NCBI GenBank assembly: GCA_966211675.1
Contig: CBIHPK010000013.1
Coordinates: forward strand, 15,403-79,402
Reading direction: 5' to 3'
Length of the DNA stretch: 64,000 nucleotides
DNA from: SCUS01 sp966211675
Lineage (GTDB): Bacteria > Myxococcota_A > Polyangia > Polyangiales > Ga0077539
The translations under genes and the position numbers were made by a program. This document shows positions 9,112 through 18,529 of the stretch, in pieces. Each line of letters starts with the position of its first letter. Position 1 is the stretch's first letter. Below the pieces are notes generated by a model. It was not told the DNA's origin, did not search any database, and was given only the letters and a program-made list of their open reading frames with translations.

Positions 9112-10392
9112 ATGAGCAACGACCAGTTCAGCCCCACCGAGTACGTCAGCAACGCCGCCGCCGGGCGCTTCGACGGCATCACCCGCTCGTACAGTGTCGC
9201 GGACGTGCAGAAGCTCCGCGGCAGCCTTCGCATCGAGCACACGCTGGCGCAGCGCGGCTCGCGCAAGCTCTGGCAGATGCTGAAGACCGAGCCCTTCATC
9301 AACGCGCTCGGCGCGCTCACGGGCAACCAGGGCGTGCAGCAGGTGCGCGCGGGCCTCAAGGCCATCTACCTCTCCGGCTGGCAGGTCGCGGCGGACGCCA
9401 ACACCTCCGGGCACATGTACCCCGACCAGTCGCTCTACCCCGTGGACAGCGTCCCGGCGGTGGTGAAGCGTATCAACCAGGCGCTGCAGCGCGCCGACCA
9501 GATCGAGCACTCCGAGGGGCGGCACGAGCGCGACTGGTTCGCGCCCATCATGGCCGACGCGGAGGCCGGCTTCGGCGGACCGCTCAACTCCTATGAGCTG
9601 ATGCGCGCGATGATCGAGGCGGGCGCCTCGGGCGTCCACTTCGAGGACCAGCTCGCCTCGGAGAAGAAGTGCGGCCACATGGGCGGCAAGGTGCTGGTGC
9701 CGACGGCGCAGTTCCTCCGGTCGCTCACCGCGGCGCGCCTCGCGGCGGACGTGATGGACGTCCCCACGGTGCTCGTCGCCCGCACCGACGCCGACAGCGC
9801 CAAGCTGCTGCTCTCCGACGTCGACGAGCGCGACCACGCGTTCATCGACAAGGCGAAGGGGCGCACCGCCGAGGGCTTCTATCACCTCAAGGGCGGCGTC
9901 GAGTGCGCCATCGCCCGCGCCCTCTCCTACGCCCCGGTGGCCGACCTGCTCTGGTGCGAGACCAGCACCCCCGACCTCGCCCAGGCGAAGCAGTTCGCCG
10001 AAGGGGTGCAGAAGCAGTTCCCGGGCAAGATGCTCGCGTACAACTGCTCGCCCAGCTTCAACTGGAAGAAGAACCTCGACGACGCGACCATCGCCAAGTT
10101 CCAGCGCGAGCTCGGGGCGATGGGGTACAAGTTCCAGTTCGTCACGCTGGCGGGCTTCCACACGCTCAACCACTCGATGTACTCGCTCGCCAACGACTAC
10201 CGCGAGCGCGGCATGGCGGCGTACTCGAAGTTCCAGCAGGCGGAGTTCGACGACGAGAAGATCGGCTACACCGCCACGCGCCACCAGCGCGAGGTGGGCA
10301 CCGGCTACTTCGACGAGGTCGCCCAGGTGATCTCCGGCGGCAAGGCCAGCACCCTCGCGCTGCACGGCTCCACCGAAGAGGCGCAGTTCTGA
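9112..10392 (+). CDS. aceA: Isocitrate lyase
   Basis: 426 residues. It cleaves isocitrate to succinate and glyoxylate, the first step of the glyoxylate shunt used for growth on acetate or fatty acids. The signature loop KKCGHMGGKVL is at about residues 185-195, with the catalytic Cys. YLSGWQVAADAN and the PIMADAEAGFGG metal/substrate region are intact, as is YNCSPSFNWKKNL. I chose the ATG at 9112 because the conserved N-terminus starts there. The next in-frame start upstream lies inside aceB. Confidence 0.97.
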   Translation: MSNDQFSPTEYVSNAAAGRFDGITRSYSVADVQKLRGSLRIEHTLAQRGSRKLWQMLKTEPFINALGALTGNQGVQQVRAGLKAIYLSGWQVAADANTSGHMYPDQSLYPVDSVPAVVKRINQALQRADQIEHSEGRHERDWFAPIMADAEAGFGGPLNSYELMRAMIEAGASGVHFEDQLASEKKCGHMGGKVLVPTAQFLRSLTAARLAADVMDVPTVLVARTDADSAKLLLSDVDERDHAFIDKAKGRTAEGFYHLKGGVECAIARALSYAPVADLLWCETSTPDLAQAKQFAEGVQKQFPGKMLAYNCSPSFNWKKNLDDATIAKFQRELGAMGYKFQFVTLAGFHTLNHSMYSLANDYRERGMAAYSKFQQAEFDDEKIGYTATRHQREVGTGYFDEVAQVISGGKASTLALHGSTEEAQF

Positions 10393-10452
10393 TCCTCGCC
10401 CCGGCGCCGCTTCCCACCTGAGGCCCACCTCGGGCATCCTCCCGGCGCTCCC

Positions 10453-11856
10453 ATGCGCCGCCCCATCGCCCTCACGCTGACCCTCCTCGCCGCGAGCTCC
10501 GCGGCCTCCGCGCAGACCGTGGCCGCCATCGCCGCGCGCCATCAGTGCAGCACCGCCGGGGTGGTGGGCATCTCGCGACAGCTCGTCGACACGCAGCTCT
10601 GCATGTTTCCCGGGGCCTTCGTCAACGCGGCGCCGCACGCGGGGATCAACCTCTCGGACTCGCGCCTCTTCACGCTCGCCCAGGCTGCCACCCGCGACGC
10701 GCTCTGGGCCGCCGCGCGCACCACGCCGCTCACCATCAACTCGATGTTTCGCACGCTGGCCGACCAGTACGTGCTCTATCACTCCGGGGCCTGCGGCCTC
10801 GCCGCGACGCCCGGCAACTCCAACCACGAGACGGGCACCGCGGTGGACCTCGCCAACTGGTCGGCGGCGATGCGGGCGATGACCAACGCGGGCTGCCGGC
10901 ACCCCTACCCCGGCCGCGACGACGTGCACTACGACTGCCCCGGAGGCGACCGCCGCGCGGACTCCATCCGGGCCTTCCAGCGGCTCTGGAACGTCAACAA
11001 CGCCGGGGATCGCATCGCCGAGGACGGCGACTATGGTCCGATGACGGCGGCCCGCGTCGCGCGCTCGCCCGCCGGGGGATTCGGCCGCAACGGGTGCACC
11101 GCTCCGCCGCCCACGACGCCCGCCTACGCCGCGACGCTGGCGACGGTGAGCTGCCCCCGCGAGGCCACCTCGGGAGAGCGCCCGGTGGCCTATGTCGAGT
11201 ATCGCAACACCGGCACCGCCACCTGGGACACCACCAACACCCGGCTGGGCACCACCGGGCCGAGGGACCATCGCGGGGTGTTCTTCGATGCGACCAACTG
11301 GGTGAACGCGTCGCGGCCCTCCACCGTCGACCACGCGACCGCGAGCGGCGCGGTGGGGAGGTTCTCCTTCGTGCTGTCGATCCCGGAGGTCGCCACGGAC
11401 ACCACGGTGAGCGAGACCTACGGGCTGGTGCAGGAGTCCGTGACGTGGTTCGGACCCGCGGACGACGCCGTGCGCTGCGCGGTGAGGGTGCACCCCAGGG
11501 CGCGTGACGCCGGGGTGGCCGATGCCGGGATGGCCGATGTCGGGATGCCCGATGTGCCCACCAGCGATGTCGGCAATGGCGATGTCGGCAATGGCGATGT
11601 CGGGATGGCCGATATCGGCAATGACGATGTCGCGATGGCCGATGTGTCCAATGACGACGCCGGTGTGAGCGACGCCGGACCGGTCGAGGAGGGCTATGTG
11701 AACGAGGGCGGCGACGGCGGCGACGCGGACCCGATGGGCGGCGTCGACGGAGGCTGCCAGTGCCACACCGGAGCGGGAACGAAGCCCTCGGGGAGCGCGC
11801 TGGCGCTGGCCATCGGGGCGCTGGTGCTGGGCTGGAGGCGGAGGCGGAGGCGGTAG
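10453..11856 (+). CDS. Secreted M15 (VanY-like) peptidase with MYXO-CTERM anchor
   Basis: 467 residues. A Sec signal peptide (about 1-22, ending SSAASAQ) is followed by a D,D-carboxypeptidase-like domain. SNHETGTAVD (123-132) supplies the first zinc His and Asp, and DDVHYDC near 157-163 a second His. Residues about 172-205 resemble a peptidoglycan-binding helical unit (SIRAFQRLWN). A 120-residue Ig-like module then closely matches the one in the amidase at 3140-5098. A low-complexity spacer of Asp-Val-Gly repeats leads to a MYXO-CTERM-like tail (Cys-x-Cys, hydrophobic helix, RRRRRR). Likely role: trimming surface peptidoglycan peptides. Exact bond specificity is inferred. Confidence 0.85.
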   Translation: MRRPIALTLTLLAASSAASAQTVAAIAARHQCSTAGVVGISRQLVDTQLCMFPGAFVNAAPHAGINLSDSRLFTLAQAATRDALWAAARTTPLTINSMFRTLADQYVLYHSGACGLAATPGNSNHETGTAVDLANWSAAMRAMTNAGCRHPYPGRDDVHYDCPGGDRRADSIRAFQRLWNVNNAGDRIAEDGDYGPMTAARVARSPAGGFGRNGCTAPPPTTPAYAATLATVSCPREATSGERPVAYVEYRNTGTATWDTTNTRLGTTGPRDHRGVFFDATNWVNASRPSTVDHATASGAVGRFSFVLSIPEVATDTTVSETYGLVQESVTWFGPADDAVRCAVRVHPRARDAGVADAGMADVGMPDVPTSDVGNGDVGNGDVGMADIGNDDVAMADVSNDDAGVSDAGPVEEGYVNEGGDGGDADPMGGVDGGCQCHTGAGTKPSGSALALAIGALVLGWRRRRRR

Positions 11857-11860
11857 GCGA

Positions 11861-13915
11861 TCAGCCCGGCGAGGGCAGGTCGCAGAGGCGCGCGGCGTTG
11901 CACGCGAGTCCCATGCAACAGTCGCTGTCCCGCTCGCACATCTGGCCTCGAGGGCGGCACGCGGCGGTCGGCGGGACGCACACCCGGGCCCCGGTGGCGT
12001 CGGGCTCGCAGGCGCCGGTGCAGCAATCGGCGCCGCTCTGGCAGCCGCGACCGGTGGGGCGGCACGGGGCTGGTGTCCAATAGGGAGAGAGGGAGTTCAC
12101 CCGCTCCTGTCCGGAGAGATAGAAGCCCACCTCGGAGGGATCGGTGGTGCCGTCGGGGCGGCGGCTGATGGCCGAGACCCAGATCTGCTTGAGGTTGCGA
12201 GTGCCCGCCTGCGCGTTGCCGTAAGGGCGCAGCGTGGTGAAGAGCAGCCAGAAGTATCCGCCCGAGTCGAAGGGGGAGAAGATCGGCCGCCAGGTGTCGA
12301 AGCCGTTGCCCCCGGCGCCCGCCCGTCGCAGCGCCACCGGAGCGCCTCCCCCGCGAGGGATCATCCAGAGGTTGCCCCGCACGCCGCTGCCCCCCATGGC
12401 CACGCCGGAGCGGCGGGAGTCTCCGTGTTGGAAGACGATCCATCGGCTGTCGGGGGTCCAGGTGGGGTGCCAGTCGACGGCGCCGTCGGGGGTGCTGCTG
12501 GCTTGATGGAGGACCGTCGTCGCGCCGAAGCGGTCGCCGCCCATCGCGGTAGTGACGCTCAGGTGGTTCATTCGGTCGGTGAAGGCGATGGCGCTCCCGT
12601 CTGGCGACCACTCGGGGTCGAAGCCGTCGCCGGGTGATCCCGCCGCCGCGGCCACCTCGCGGCCGGTCGCCGCGTCGATGAGGGTGAAGCGGCTGGTGGT
12701 GGGGTTGGCGCCGCAGTCGCCGCTCACCAGGCGGGTGCCGTCGGCGTTGAAGGAGGTGCACCGTCGAATGGTGTAGCGGAGCCGCGCGAGGGTGGGCGCC
12801 GGGTCGGGCGTGAGGTCGCGGGAGAGGTCGTAGAGGGCGAGGTTCTCGCCGCTGCCTTCGAGGAAGCCCGCGAGGCGCTGGCCGTCGCGAGAGACCGAGT
12901 GACAGCCGATGCAGGTGTCGCCCGGGTGCGGGAGGAAGTTGGCCACCCGCGCCGTCTCGACGTCGAGTCGGGTGAGCGCCATGCGCGAGGGCGACCAGGA
13001 GTAGACCGATCCCGCGATGAAGGCGTCGACGGTGCGAAACTCCCTCGGCGCGCTCTGCCAGGCCATTCCGCGCGCCAGCACCCGCACCGTGAGGCGGATG
13101 GGAGTGCCCACGTCGGACTGGGCGAAGTCCGACCAGAGCGGCGAGGCAGGGGACCAGTCGTGACGGAAGCCCGTCGCGGCGACGAGATAGGCCTCGACGG
13201 TGGCGTGCGGCCTCTCCATGCGAACCCGATAGAGGTCGGTGACGCCCGGGGTCGGGTGGCGCGGTGTCCATTGGACATCCGGCGGGTACACGTTGCGAGG
13301 CATCACCGCGCCCTGGAGGGGGTCGTCGATGAGGGGCGACTGAGGGGTCCCGTCGCCCGCGAGCGCTGCGCCGGTGAGGGCGGCGACCATGGCGTCGTTG
13401 ACCCCGGGCCCGCGGAACACCCGGCGAGAGGTGACGGTGAGCGTGGTCTCCGCGGTGAGGGCGCTGCCGTCGACGGTGGCGACGCGCACCCGCCCGACGC
13501 CGCCGACGCCCGACGGGGTGAAGACCCCGGTGGAGGCGTCGAGGGCGCCGAGGGTCGGGTCGTCGAGGGTGAAGCGCACGCCGATGGTGAGGGCGCGGGT
13601 GAGGCCGTCGCGCTGGGTTCCGCGGACGCGGAAGGTGAGCGGGGGACGAGCGGCGTCGGTGACCTCGACGGTCGGGTTGAGAGGAGCGAGTTCGAGGGAG
13701 ATGAGCTCCGAGGGGCGGACGGCGCTGCGGTCGAGGGCGGGCACGTCGCGGCTCGTGGGCAGGCCGGTGTCGGGGCGCGACGGGCGATCGAGCGCGCCCG
13801 AGTCGACGACCTCGCAGACGGTCGACGGGTCGGAGCAGTCCTCCCCCGCGCCGGTGCAGGCGGTCAGCGCGACGCCCGGCAGGAGAATACAGAGGAGGGT
13901 ATGGGAGGACGCCAT
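11861..13915 (-). CDS. Lipoprotein with Ig-like domain, CxxCH heme motif and TolB-like beta-propeller
   Basis: 684 residues. I chose the ATG at 13915 because it puts a lipobox at residues 17-20 (LTAC). After an Asp/Pro-rich spacer there is a BIG2-like domain (about 60-145). A single c-type heme motif CIGCH is at about 335-339. PD40/WD40-like propeller blades follow, for example FDPEWSPDGSAIAFTD and DWHPTWTPDSRWIVF. Two Cys-rich knots (CxSGADCCTGAC, CERDSDCCMGLAC) close the protein. It should sit on the cell envelope. One CxxCH may bind heme or be structural. No pathway partner is evident; it is convergent with the M15 peptidase, 4 bp apart. Confidence 0.8.
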   Translation of the reverse strand: MASSHTLLCILLPGVALTACTGAGEDCSDPSTVCEVVDSGALDRPSRPDTGLPTSRDVPALDRSAVRPSELISLELAPLNPTVEVTDAARPPLTFRVRGTQRDGLTRALTIGVRFTLDDPTLGALDASTGVFTPSGVGGVGRVRVATVDGSALTAETTLTVTSRRVFRGPGVNDAMVAALTGAALAGDGTPQSPLIDDPLQGAVMPRNVYPPDVQWTPRHPTPGVTDLYRVRMERPHATVEAYLVAATGFRHDWSPASPLWSDFAQSDVGTPIRLTVRVLARGMAWQSAPREFRTVDAFIAGSVYSWSPSRMALTRLDVETARVANFLPHPGDTCIGCHSVSRDGQRLAGFLEGSGENLALYDLSRDLTPDPAPTLARLRYTIRRCTSFNADGTRLVSGDCGANPTTSRFTLIDAATGREVAAAAGSPGDGFDPEWSPDGSAIAFTDRMNHLSVTTAMGGDRFGATTVLHQASSTPDGAVDWHPTWTPDSRWIVFQHGDSRRSGVAMGGSGVRGNLWMIPRGGGAPVALRRAGAGGNGFDTWRPIFSPFDSGGYFWLLFTTLRPYGNAQAGTRNLKQIWVSAISRRPDGTTDPSEVGFYLSGQERVNSLSPYWTPAPCRPTGRGCQSGADCCTGACEPDATGARVCVPPTAACRPRGQMCERDSDCCMGLACNAARLCDLPSPG

Positions 13916-13960
13916 CGGTGGGGTCGAGCGTACGCCCAAGGCGCGACGGGCGGATAGCGC

Positions 13961-14851
13961 TCACCCCACGGTGGGCGGCGGGCTCGCGGGCCTCGCGCTC
14001 GATGCGCTGCCCGCCGAGGCGGCGATGATGCAGGCGATGGCCGCGCCCTGGGCCAGCGTGAGGCGCTCTCGCAACATCACCAGGCCCGCGAGCGCGGCGA
14101 GCGCGGGCTCCAGGCTCATCAGGATGCCGAAGGTGCGCGCCGGGAGCCGCCGCAGCGCGTGCATCTCCAGCGAGTACGGCAGGGCGCTGGAGAAGACCGC
14201 CACCGCCAGAGCGAGGGGCCAGACCGCGGGCTGCAGCAGCCTCGGCCCGGCGCGCAGCACGCCGATGGGCGCGACCACCAGGGCCGCGGCGAGCATCCCG
14301 AGGGCGGTCGCGGCGCCCCCCTGCACGGCCCTCCCAGCGCGCTGACCGAGCACGATGTAGAGCGCCCAGCAGACGCCCGCGGCCAGCGCGAAGCCGACGC
14401 CCGCCGGGTCGAGCGGGCGAGACGAGCGGGTGAGCGGGAGGATCAACACGATGCCCGCGGCGGCCAGCGCGACCCAGAGCAGGTCGCGAGCGCGGCGAGA
14501 GGCGAGCAGCGCCACCGAGAGCGGTCCGGTGAACTCCAGCGCCACCGCGACGCCCAGCGGGATGCGAGCGAGGCTCAGGTAGAAGAGCAGGTTCATCAGG
14601 CCCAGCGAGGCGCCGTAGAGCCCGACGGAGAGCAGCGCGGAGGCCGGGAGGCGCAGACGCCACGGTCGCCAGAGCGCGAGCAGCATCAGCGCCGCGAGGC
14701 TGCAGCGCAGGGCGGTCGCCCCCTCCGGGCCGAGCGCGGGGAAGAGGCCCTTGGCGACCGAGGCCCCGAACTGGATGGAGATCATCGACGCCAGCAGGAA
14801 GCCGATGGAGACGGTGGTGTCGCGGCGCACGGCGGAGGAATCGCACGCCAT
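13961..14851 (-). CDS. EamA/RhtA-like drug/metabolite transporter
   Basis: 296 residues, the usual length for a 10-helix DMT-superfamily exporter. Ten hydrophobic segments can be traced in two EamA repeats (about 10-140 and 150-285). The second repeat has LPYSLEMHALRRLPARTFGILMS, shown here only as a landmark near residue 225, which is typical of the RhtA branch that exports threonine/homoserine or related amino acids. I used the ATG at 14851; a GTG four codons upstream is possible. It is divergent from the DUF4175-like gene, leaving 48 bp between starts. Substrate not known. Confidence 0.85.
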   Translation of the reverse strand: MACDSSAVRRDTTVSIGFLLASMISIQFGASVAKGLFPALGPEGATALRCSLAALMLLALWRPWRLRLPASALLSVGLYGASLGLMNLLFYLSLARIPLGVAVALEFTGPLSVALLASRRARDLLWVALAAAGIVLILPLTRSSRPLDPAGVGFALAAGVCWALYIVLGQRAGRAVQGGAATALGMLAAALVVAPIGVLRAGPRLLQPAVWPLALAVAVFSSALPYSLEMHALRRLPARTFGILMSLEPALAALAGLVMLRERLTLAQGAAIACIIAASAGSASSARPASPPPTVG

Positions 14852-14899
14852 CGGGGTGCTCACCAAAGCATCGCGGCGCCAAGGGCGTATCAGTACGGA

Positions 14900-17518
14900 G
14901 TGGAACCGCTTCCCCAAGCCCCGGACGACAGCGCCTCGATAGATCGAACGAGCGACGTGGGCGTCCCAGCCTCCGTGCACCCCGCCGAGCTCCACCTCCC
15001 CGATGGCATCGCCGTCGCCCTCTCGCGAGTGGGCGCACGGCTCAATGCCTGGATCGCCCTCGACGCCGCCCTCGCCGGAGCCATCACCGGCGCGGCCGTC
15101 GGGGCCGCCGCCTCGGGCGCACGGTTGTCCATGCACCTGGGCCTCGCGGCGGGGGCCTCGGTCGCGCTCGTGGTGGTGGCGCGAGAGGCCCGGGGGCGCT
15201 GGGTCGACCGCTTCGGGGCCGCCTCCACGCTCGACCGCCTCCTCGACGCGAAGGACCGCTTCGTCTCCGCGATACACTTCGCCGCCTCGACGGAGCGCTC
15301 TCCCCTGCACGCGCTTCAGCTCCAGGAGGCCGCGGCCTTCCTCGATCGGAGGGGCGGAGCGCCGATGCCCCCGAGGCCTCGGCTGCGATCCCCACGGTAC
15401 CTGCTGCCCGGCGCCCTCCTGGTGCTCGCGGGGCTCGCGGCGCCTTCCGCGAGGGCGGCCCTCTCCCGATGGGCCGGACACCACCAGGCCTTCGCGGCGA
15501 CGCTCCCCAGGGCGGAGACCCCACAGGCCATCGCCGCGCGAGCCGCCGCGCTTCGCGAGGCCCTTCGAGACTCGCCCAACCGGCGCATCGACGCGGAGAT
15601 CAACGCGCTCGAACGGGCGCTCACCGAGCAGGCCGCGCGCGTCGAGGCGCAGCGCACCCAGGCGATCGAGCGGGCCGCGCAGGCCCTCGACCAGGCCCGT
15701 GCCATGGAGCTCGCCGCGACGGGCGCGCTGCCCACGCACGGAGACACGCCCCGGGCCGGGTCGCCCGAGGCGCAGGAGGCGCTTCGAGAGGCCGAGCGGG
15801 CGCAGGCGCAGACGGTCGCCGAGCAGGCCGCGGTGCAGCAGGAGCTGCGCCGCGCCAACGCCCGCTTCGACGCCGCGAGGGAGGCCAGGGACGCCGCCGC
15901 GAGGGACGCCGCGCAGCAGGAGATGGCGAGGCTGCTCGACCGGGCCGCGCAGGCGCAGGCGCGGCAGGAGGAGGCGACTCGGCGCACCCAGCAGGCGCAG
16001 CAGGCGCTGGCGAGGTCGGCGACGGAGGCGAGGCCGCGCACGCTCGACGAGGCGGTGCAGCACCTCGACCGCGCGATCCAGGCGGCGGAGAGCACCGACC
16101 GCTCCAGCGCCCTGGCCTCGGAGCCGACCGGGCGAGCGCTCGATCAGGCCAGCCGCGAGATCGGGAGGCAGCTGCCGGAGACCGCGAGGTCGCTCGACGC
16201 CGCGGCGAGGGCCCGCGAGGCGGGCGACGGGCAGCGGATGAACGAGGCGCTCGAAGCAGCGAGGGCGTCGCTGTCGAGAGAGGCCCACGCGGAGCCCGAG
16301 GACATCCGTCGGGCGAGAGCGGCGCTGGAGGCGCTGCACGATCAGGTCGCCCAGAACGCCCAGCAGCAGCGAGAGGGCGCCGAGGGACAGGGCAGCGAGC
16401 AGGCCCGAGGCAACGCCCGGGCGAGCCTCGGTCGAGAGCAGGAGGCGCTGCAGAACGGGACCGGGAGCGATCGCCAGCCGGGGGCGCCGCCTTCGGGAGA
16501 CGGAGAGCACGGAGAGCAGGGACCGCAGGGACCGCAGGGTCGCGAAGCGCAGCAGGGACAGCAGGGACAGCCCGGGCAGCAGGGACCGCAGGGACCGCAG
16601 GGACAGCCGACGCGAGCCGGGCAGCCGGGGCAACAGGGACAACCGGGTCAGTCGGGACAGCCCGGACAGGCCGGGCAGCAGGGTCAGGTCGGGCGGCGGG
16701 GCGAGGCCGGCCAGGGCGGAGCGCAGGGCTCCGGCGGACAGGGCGCGAACCCGTCGGCGCAGAGCCCGTGGCGCGCCCAGGGGATGACCCCGTTGAGCGG
16801 AGCGGGAGGTCCGATGGGGCCGTCGATGCAGGCCCCGGCGGGATCGCAGATGGGGCGCAACCCCTCGGGGTCCGGAGCGCAGAGCGGACAGACGGGCGGG
16901 GACATCGGCAACGACCGGGGCAACAGCTTCGGCAACGGGCTCTCGCAGGGCAACCGCACGGCCGCGATGGGAGGGGCCGGGTCGCAGACCGTGAGCCGCT
17001 TCGACCGCGGCAACGGGGAGACGGAGAGCGAGGGGCGCAACCAGATGCTGGGCCAGGGCCCCGGTCAGGCCCACGGCGCCGCGGGCTCGTCGGGCGGCGG
17101 ATCGGGCGGAGGAGCCAGCCGGGAGCCCACGCAGGGAGGCCGAGCATGGGGCAGCGGACCGGGCGACCGGCTGAGCCTGGGCACGCCGGGGCCGAGCGGT
17201 CCGCTGGGTCACGACGTGGACCCCGGAGGCGCGGTGCGGCAGCCGGCGCAGCTCGCGCCCGGAGCGCAGGGGGTGATGATGCCGGGCGTCGCGACGCAGG
17301 GAGCCCCCACCGGGCCCACCAGCGAGGCGCCGGTCGCTCCGGGGTCGCTGCTCCCCAACGCCCCGGGGGACGGTGCGCTCTCGAGCGCGCTCGACGAAGA
17401 TCCCGAGGCCGCCATGACGACGCAGCGGGTGCCGCCGTCGCTGCGCGCCTACGTTCGACGCTACTTCCAACGCATGCAGGGGGGCTCCGCTCCCGGCTCA
17501 ACGAACAGGTCTCCATGA
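14900..17518 (+). CDS. DUF4175-like membrane protein with coiled coil and collagen-like tract
   Basis: 872 residues from a GTG at 14900, in frame and just inside the divergent gap; a later start cannot be excluded. Two close hydrophobic segments lie near residues 45-90 and another near 160-180. A long Ala/Glu/Gln/Arg-rich coiled coil follows (about 190-520). Residues about 540-615 are collagen-like Gly-x-y triplets rich in Gln and Pro (GPQGPQGREAQQGQQGQPGQ). The last 250 residues are low-complexity Gly/Ser/Gln. It overlaps the MoxR gene by an ATGA and heads a five-gene operon. DUF4175 proteins commonly accompany MoxR, DUF58 and VWA partners. Assignment to DUF4175 is by topology and neighbours. 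Confidence 0.72.
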   Translation: MEPLPQAPDDSASIDRTSDVGVPASVHPAELHLPDGIAVALSRVGARLNAWIALDAALAGAITGAAVGAAASGARLSMHLGLAAGASVALVVVAREARGRWVDRFGAASTLDRLLDAKDRFVSAIHFAASTERSPLHALQLQEAAAFLDRRGGAPMPPRPRLRSPRYLLPGALLVLAGLAAPSARAALSRWAGHHQAFAATLPRAETPQAIAARAAALREALRDSPNRRIDAEINALERALTEQAARVEAQRTQAIERAAQALDQARAMELAATGALPTHGDTPRAGSPEAQEALREAERAQAQTVAEQAAVQQELRRANARFDAAREARDAAARDAAQQEMARLLDRAAQAQARQEEATRRTQQAQQALARSATEARPRTLDEAVQHLDRAIQAAESTDRSSALASEPTGRALDQASREIGRQLPETARSLDAAARAREAGDGQRMNEALEAARASLSREAHAEPEDIRRARAALEALHDQVAQNAQQQREGAEGQGSEQARGNARASLGREQEALQNGTGSDRQPGAPPSGDGEHGEQGPQGPQGREAQQGQQGQPGQQGPQGPQGQPTRAGQPGQQGQPGQSGQPGQAGQQGQVGRRGEAGQGGAQGSGGQGANPSAQSPWRAQGMTPLSGAGGPMGPSMQAPAGSQMGRNPSGSGAQSGQTGGDIGNDRGNSFGNGLSQGNRTAAMGGAGSQTVSRFDRGNGETESEGRNQMLGQGPGQAHGAAGSSGGGSGGGASREPTQGGRAWGSGPGDRLSLGTPGPSGPLGHDVDPGGAVRQPAQLAPGAQGVMMPGVATQGAPTGPTSEAPVAPGSLLPNAPGDGALSSALDEDPEAAMTTQRVPPSLRAYVRRYFQRMQGGSAPGSTNRSP

Positions 17519-18525
17519 GCACATCCGAACCCGTGACCATCCTCGACCCCTTCGAACGAGTGCGCGCGCTGGCCTCGGCGATCCAGAAGGAGGTGGGCGC
17601 CCGCATCGTCGGCCAGGACGACGCCATCGCCTGCCTCACCGGCGCGCTGATCATCGGCGGCCACGTGCTGCTCGAAGGCGCCCCGGGGCTGGGCAAGACG
17701 GTCCTCGCCAAGACCCTCGCGGACGTGGTGTCGCTGAAGTTCTCGCGGGTGCAGTTCACCCCCGACCTCATGCCCTCGGACATCCTGGGCACGCACATGG
17801 TGTCCGTCGACGCCTCGGGGAGGCCGTCGCTCTCGCTGCAGCAGGGTCCGCTCTTCGCCAACGTGGTGCTGGCCGACGAGATCAACCGCGCCTCGTCCAA
17901 GACCCAGAGCGCGCTGCTCGAGGCCATGCAGGAGAAGCAGATCACCCTCGGCGGGACGACCTACCCCCTCGACCCGCCCTTCTTCGTGGTCGCCACGCAG
18001 AACCCGCTGGAGTCCGAGGGGACCTATCCCCTCCCGGACGCGCAGCTCGATCGCTTCCTGATGAAGCTGGTGATCCCCTTCCCCACGCAGACCGAGGTCA
18101 TGGCCATCGTCGCCCGCACCGCGCGGCAGTTCGACTTCGCCGTCAACAAGGTCGCGAGCGCGGCGCAGATCCTCTCGGCGGGCCGCGCGCTCCGGACGCT
18201 GCCGGTGGCCGAGCCGATGCTCCAGTACGCCGTGGCGCTGGTCTTCGCCTCGCACCCCGAGTCGCCCACCGCCTCGCCGAAGGTGAAGCGCTACGTCCGT
18301 CACGGCGCGAGCCCCCGCGCGGCGCAGTCGCTGGAGCTGGTGGCCAAGTTCTTCGCCATCCTCGACGGGCGGCTCAACGTGGCCGTCGAGGACATCCAGC
18401 GCGCCGCGCTGCCGTGCCTGCGCCACCGCATCGTGCGCAACTTCGACGCGATCGCCGACGGCGTCAGCGCCGACGAGATCATCGCCCACATGCTGAAGTC
18501 GCTGCCCCCCGCGCCGCGCGCCTGA
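17515..18525 (+). CDS. MoxR-family AAA+ ATPase
   Basis: 336 residues, normal MoxR length. Walker A EGAPGLGKT is near residues 54-62, Walker B with VLADEINRA near 118-126, sensor 1 VVATQNP near 158-164, and the C-terminal lid follows. MoxR ATPases act as chaperones with VWA-domain partners, often in envelope stress or assembly. The start is fixed by the ATGA overlap with the upstream stop. It is followed after 4 bp by the DUF58 gene, its standard partner. Confidence 0.95.
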   Translation: MSTSEPVTILDPFERVRALASAIQKEVGARIVGQDDAIACLTGALIIGGHVLLEGAPGLGKTVLAKTLADVVSLKFSRVQFTPDLMPSDILGTHMVSVDASGRPSLSLQQGPLFANVVLADEINRASSKTQSALLEAMQEKQITLGGTTYPLDPPFFVVATQNPLESEGTYPLPDAQLDRFLMKLVIPFPTQTEVMAIVARTARQFDFAVNKVASAAQILSAGRALRTLPVAEPMLQYAVALVFASHPESPTASPKVKRYVRHGASPRAAQSLELVAKFFAILDGRLNVAVEDIQRAALPCLRHRIVRNFDAIADGVSADEIIAHMLKSLPPAPRA

Positions 18526-18529
18526 GCCG

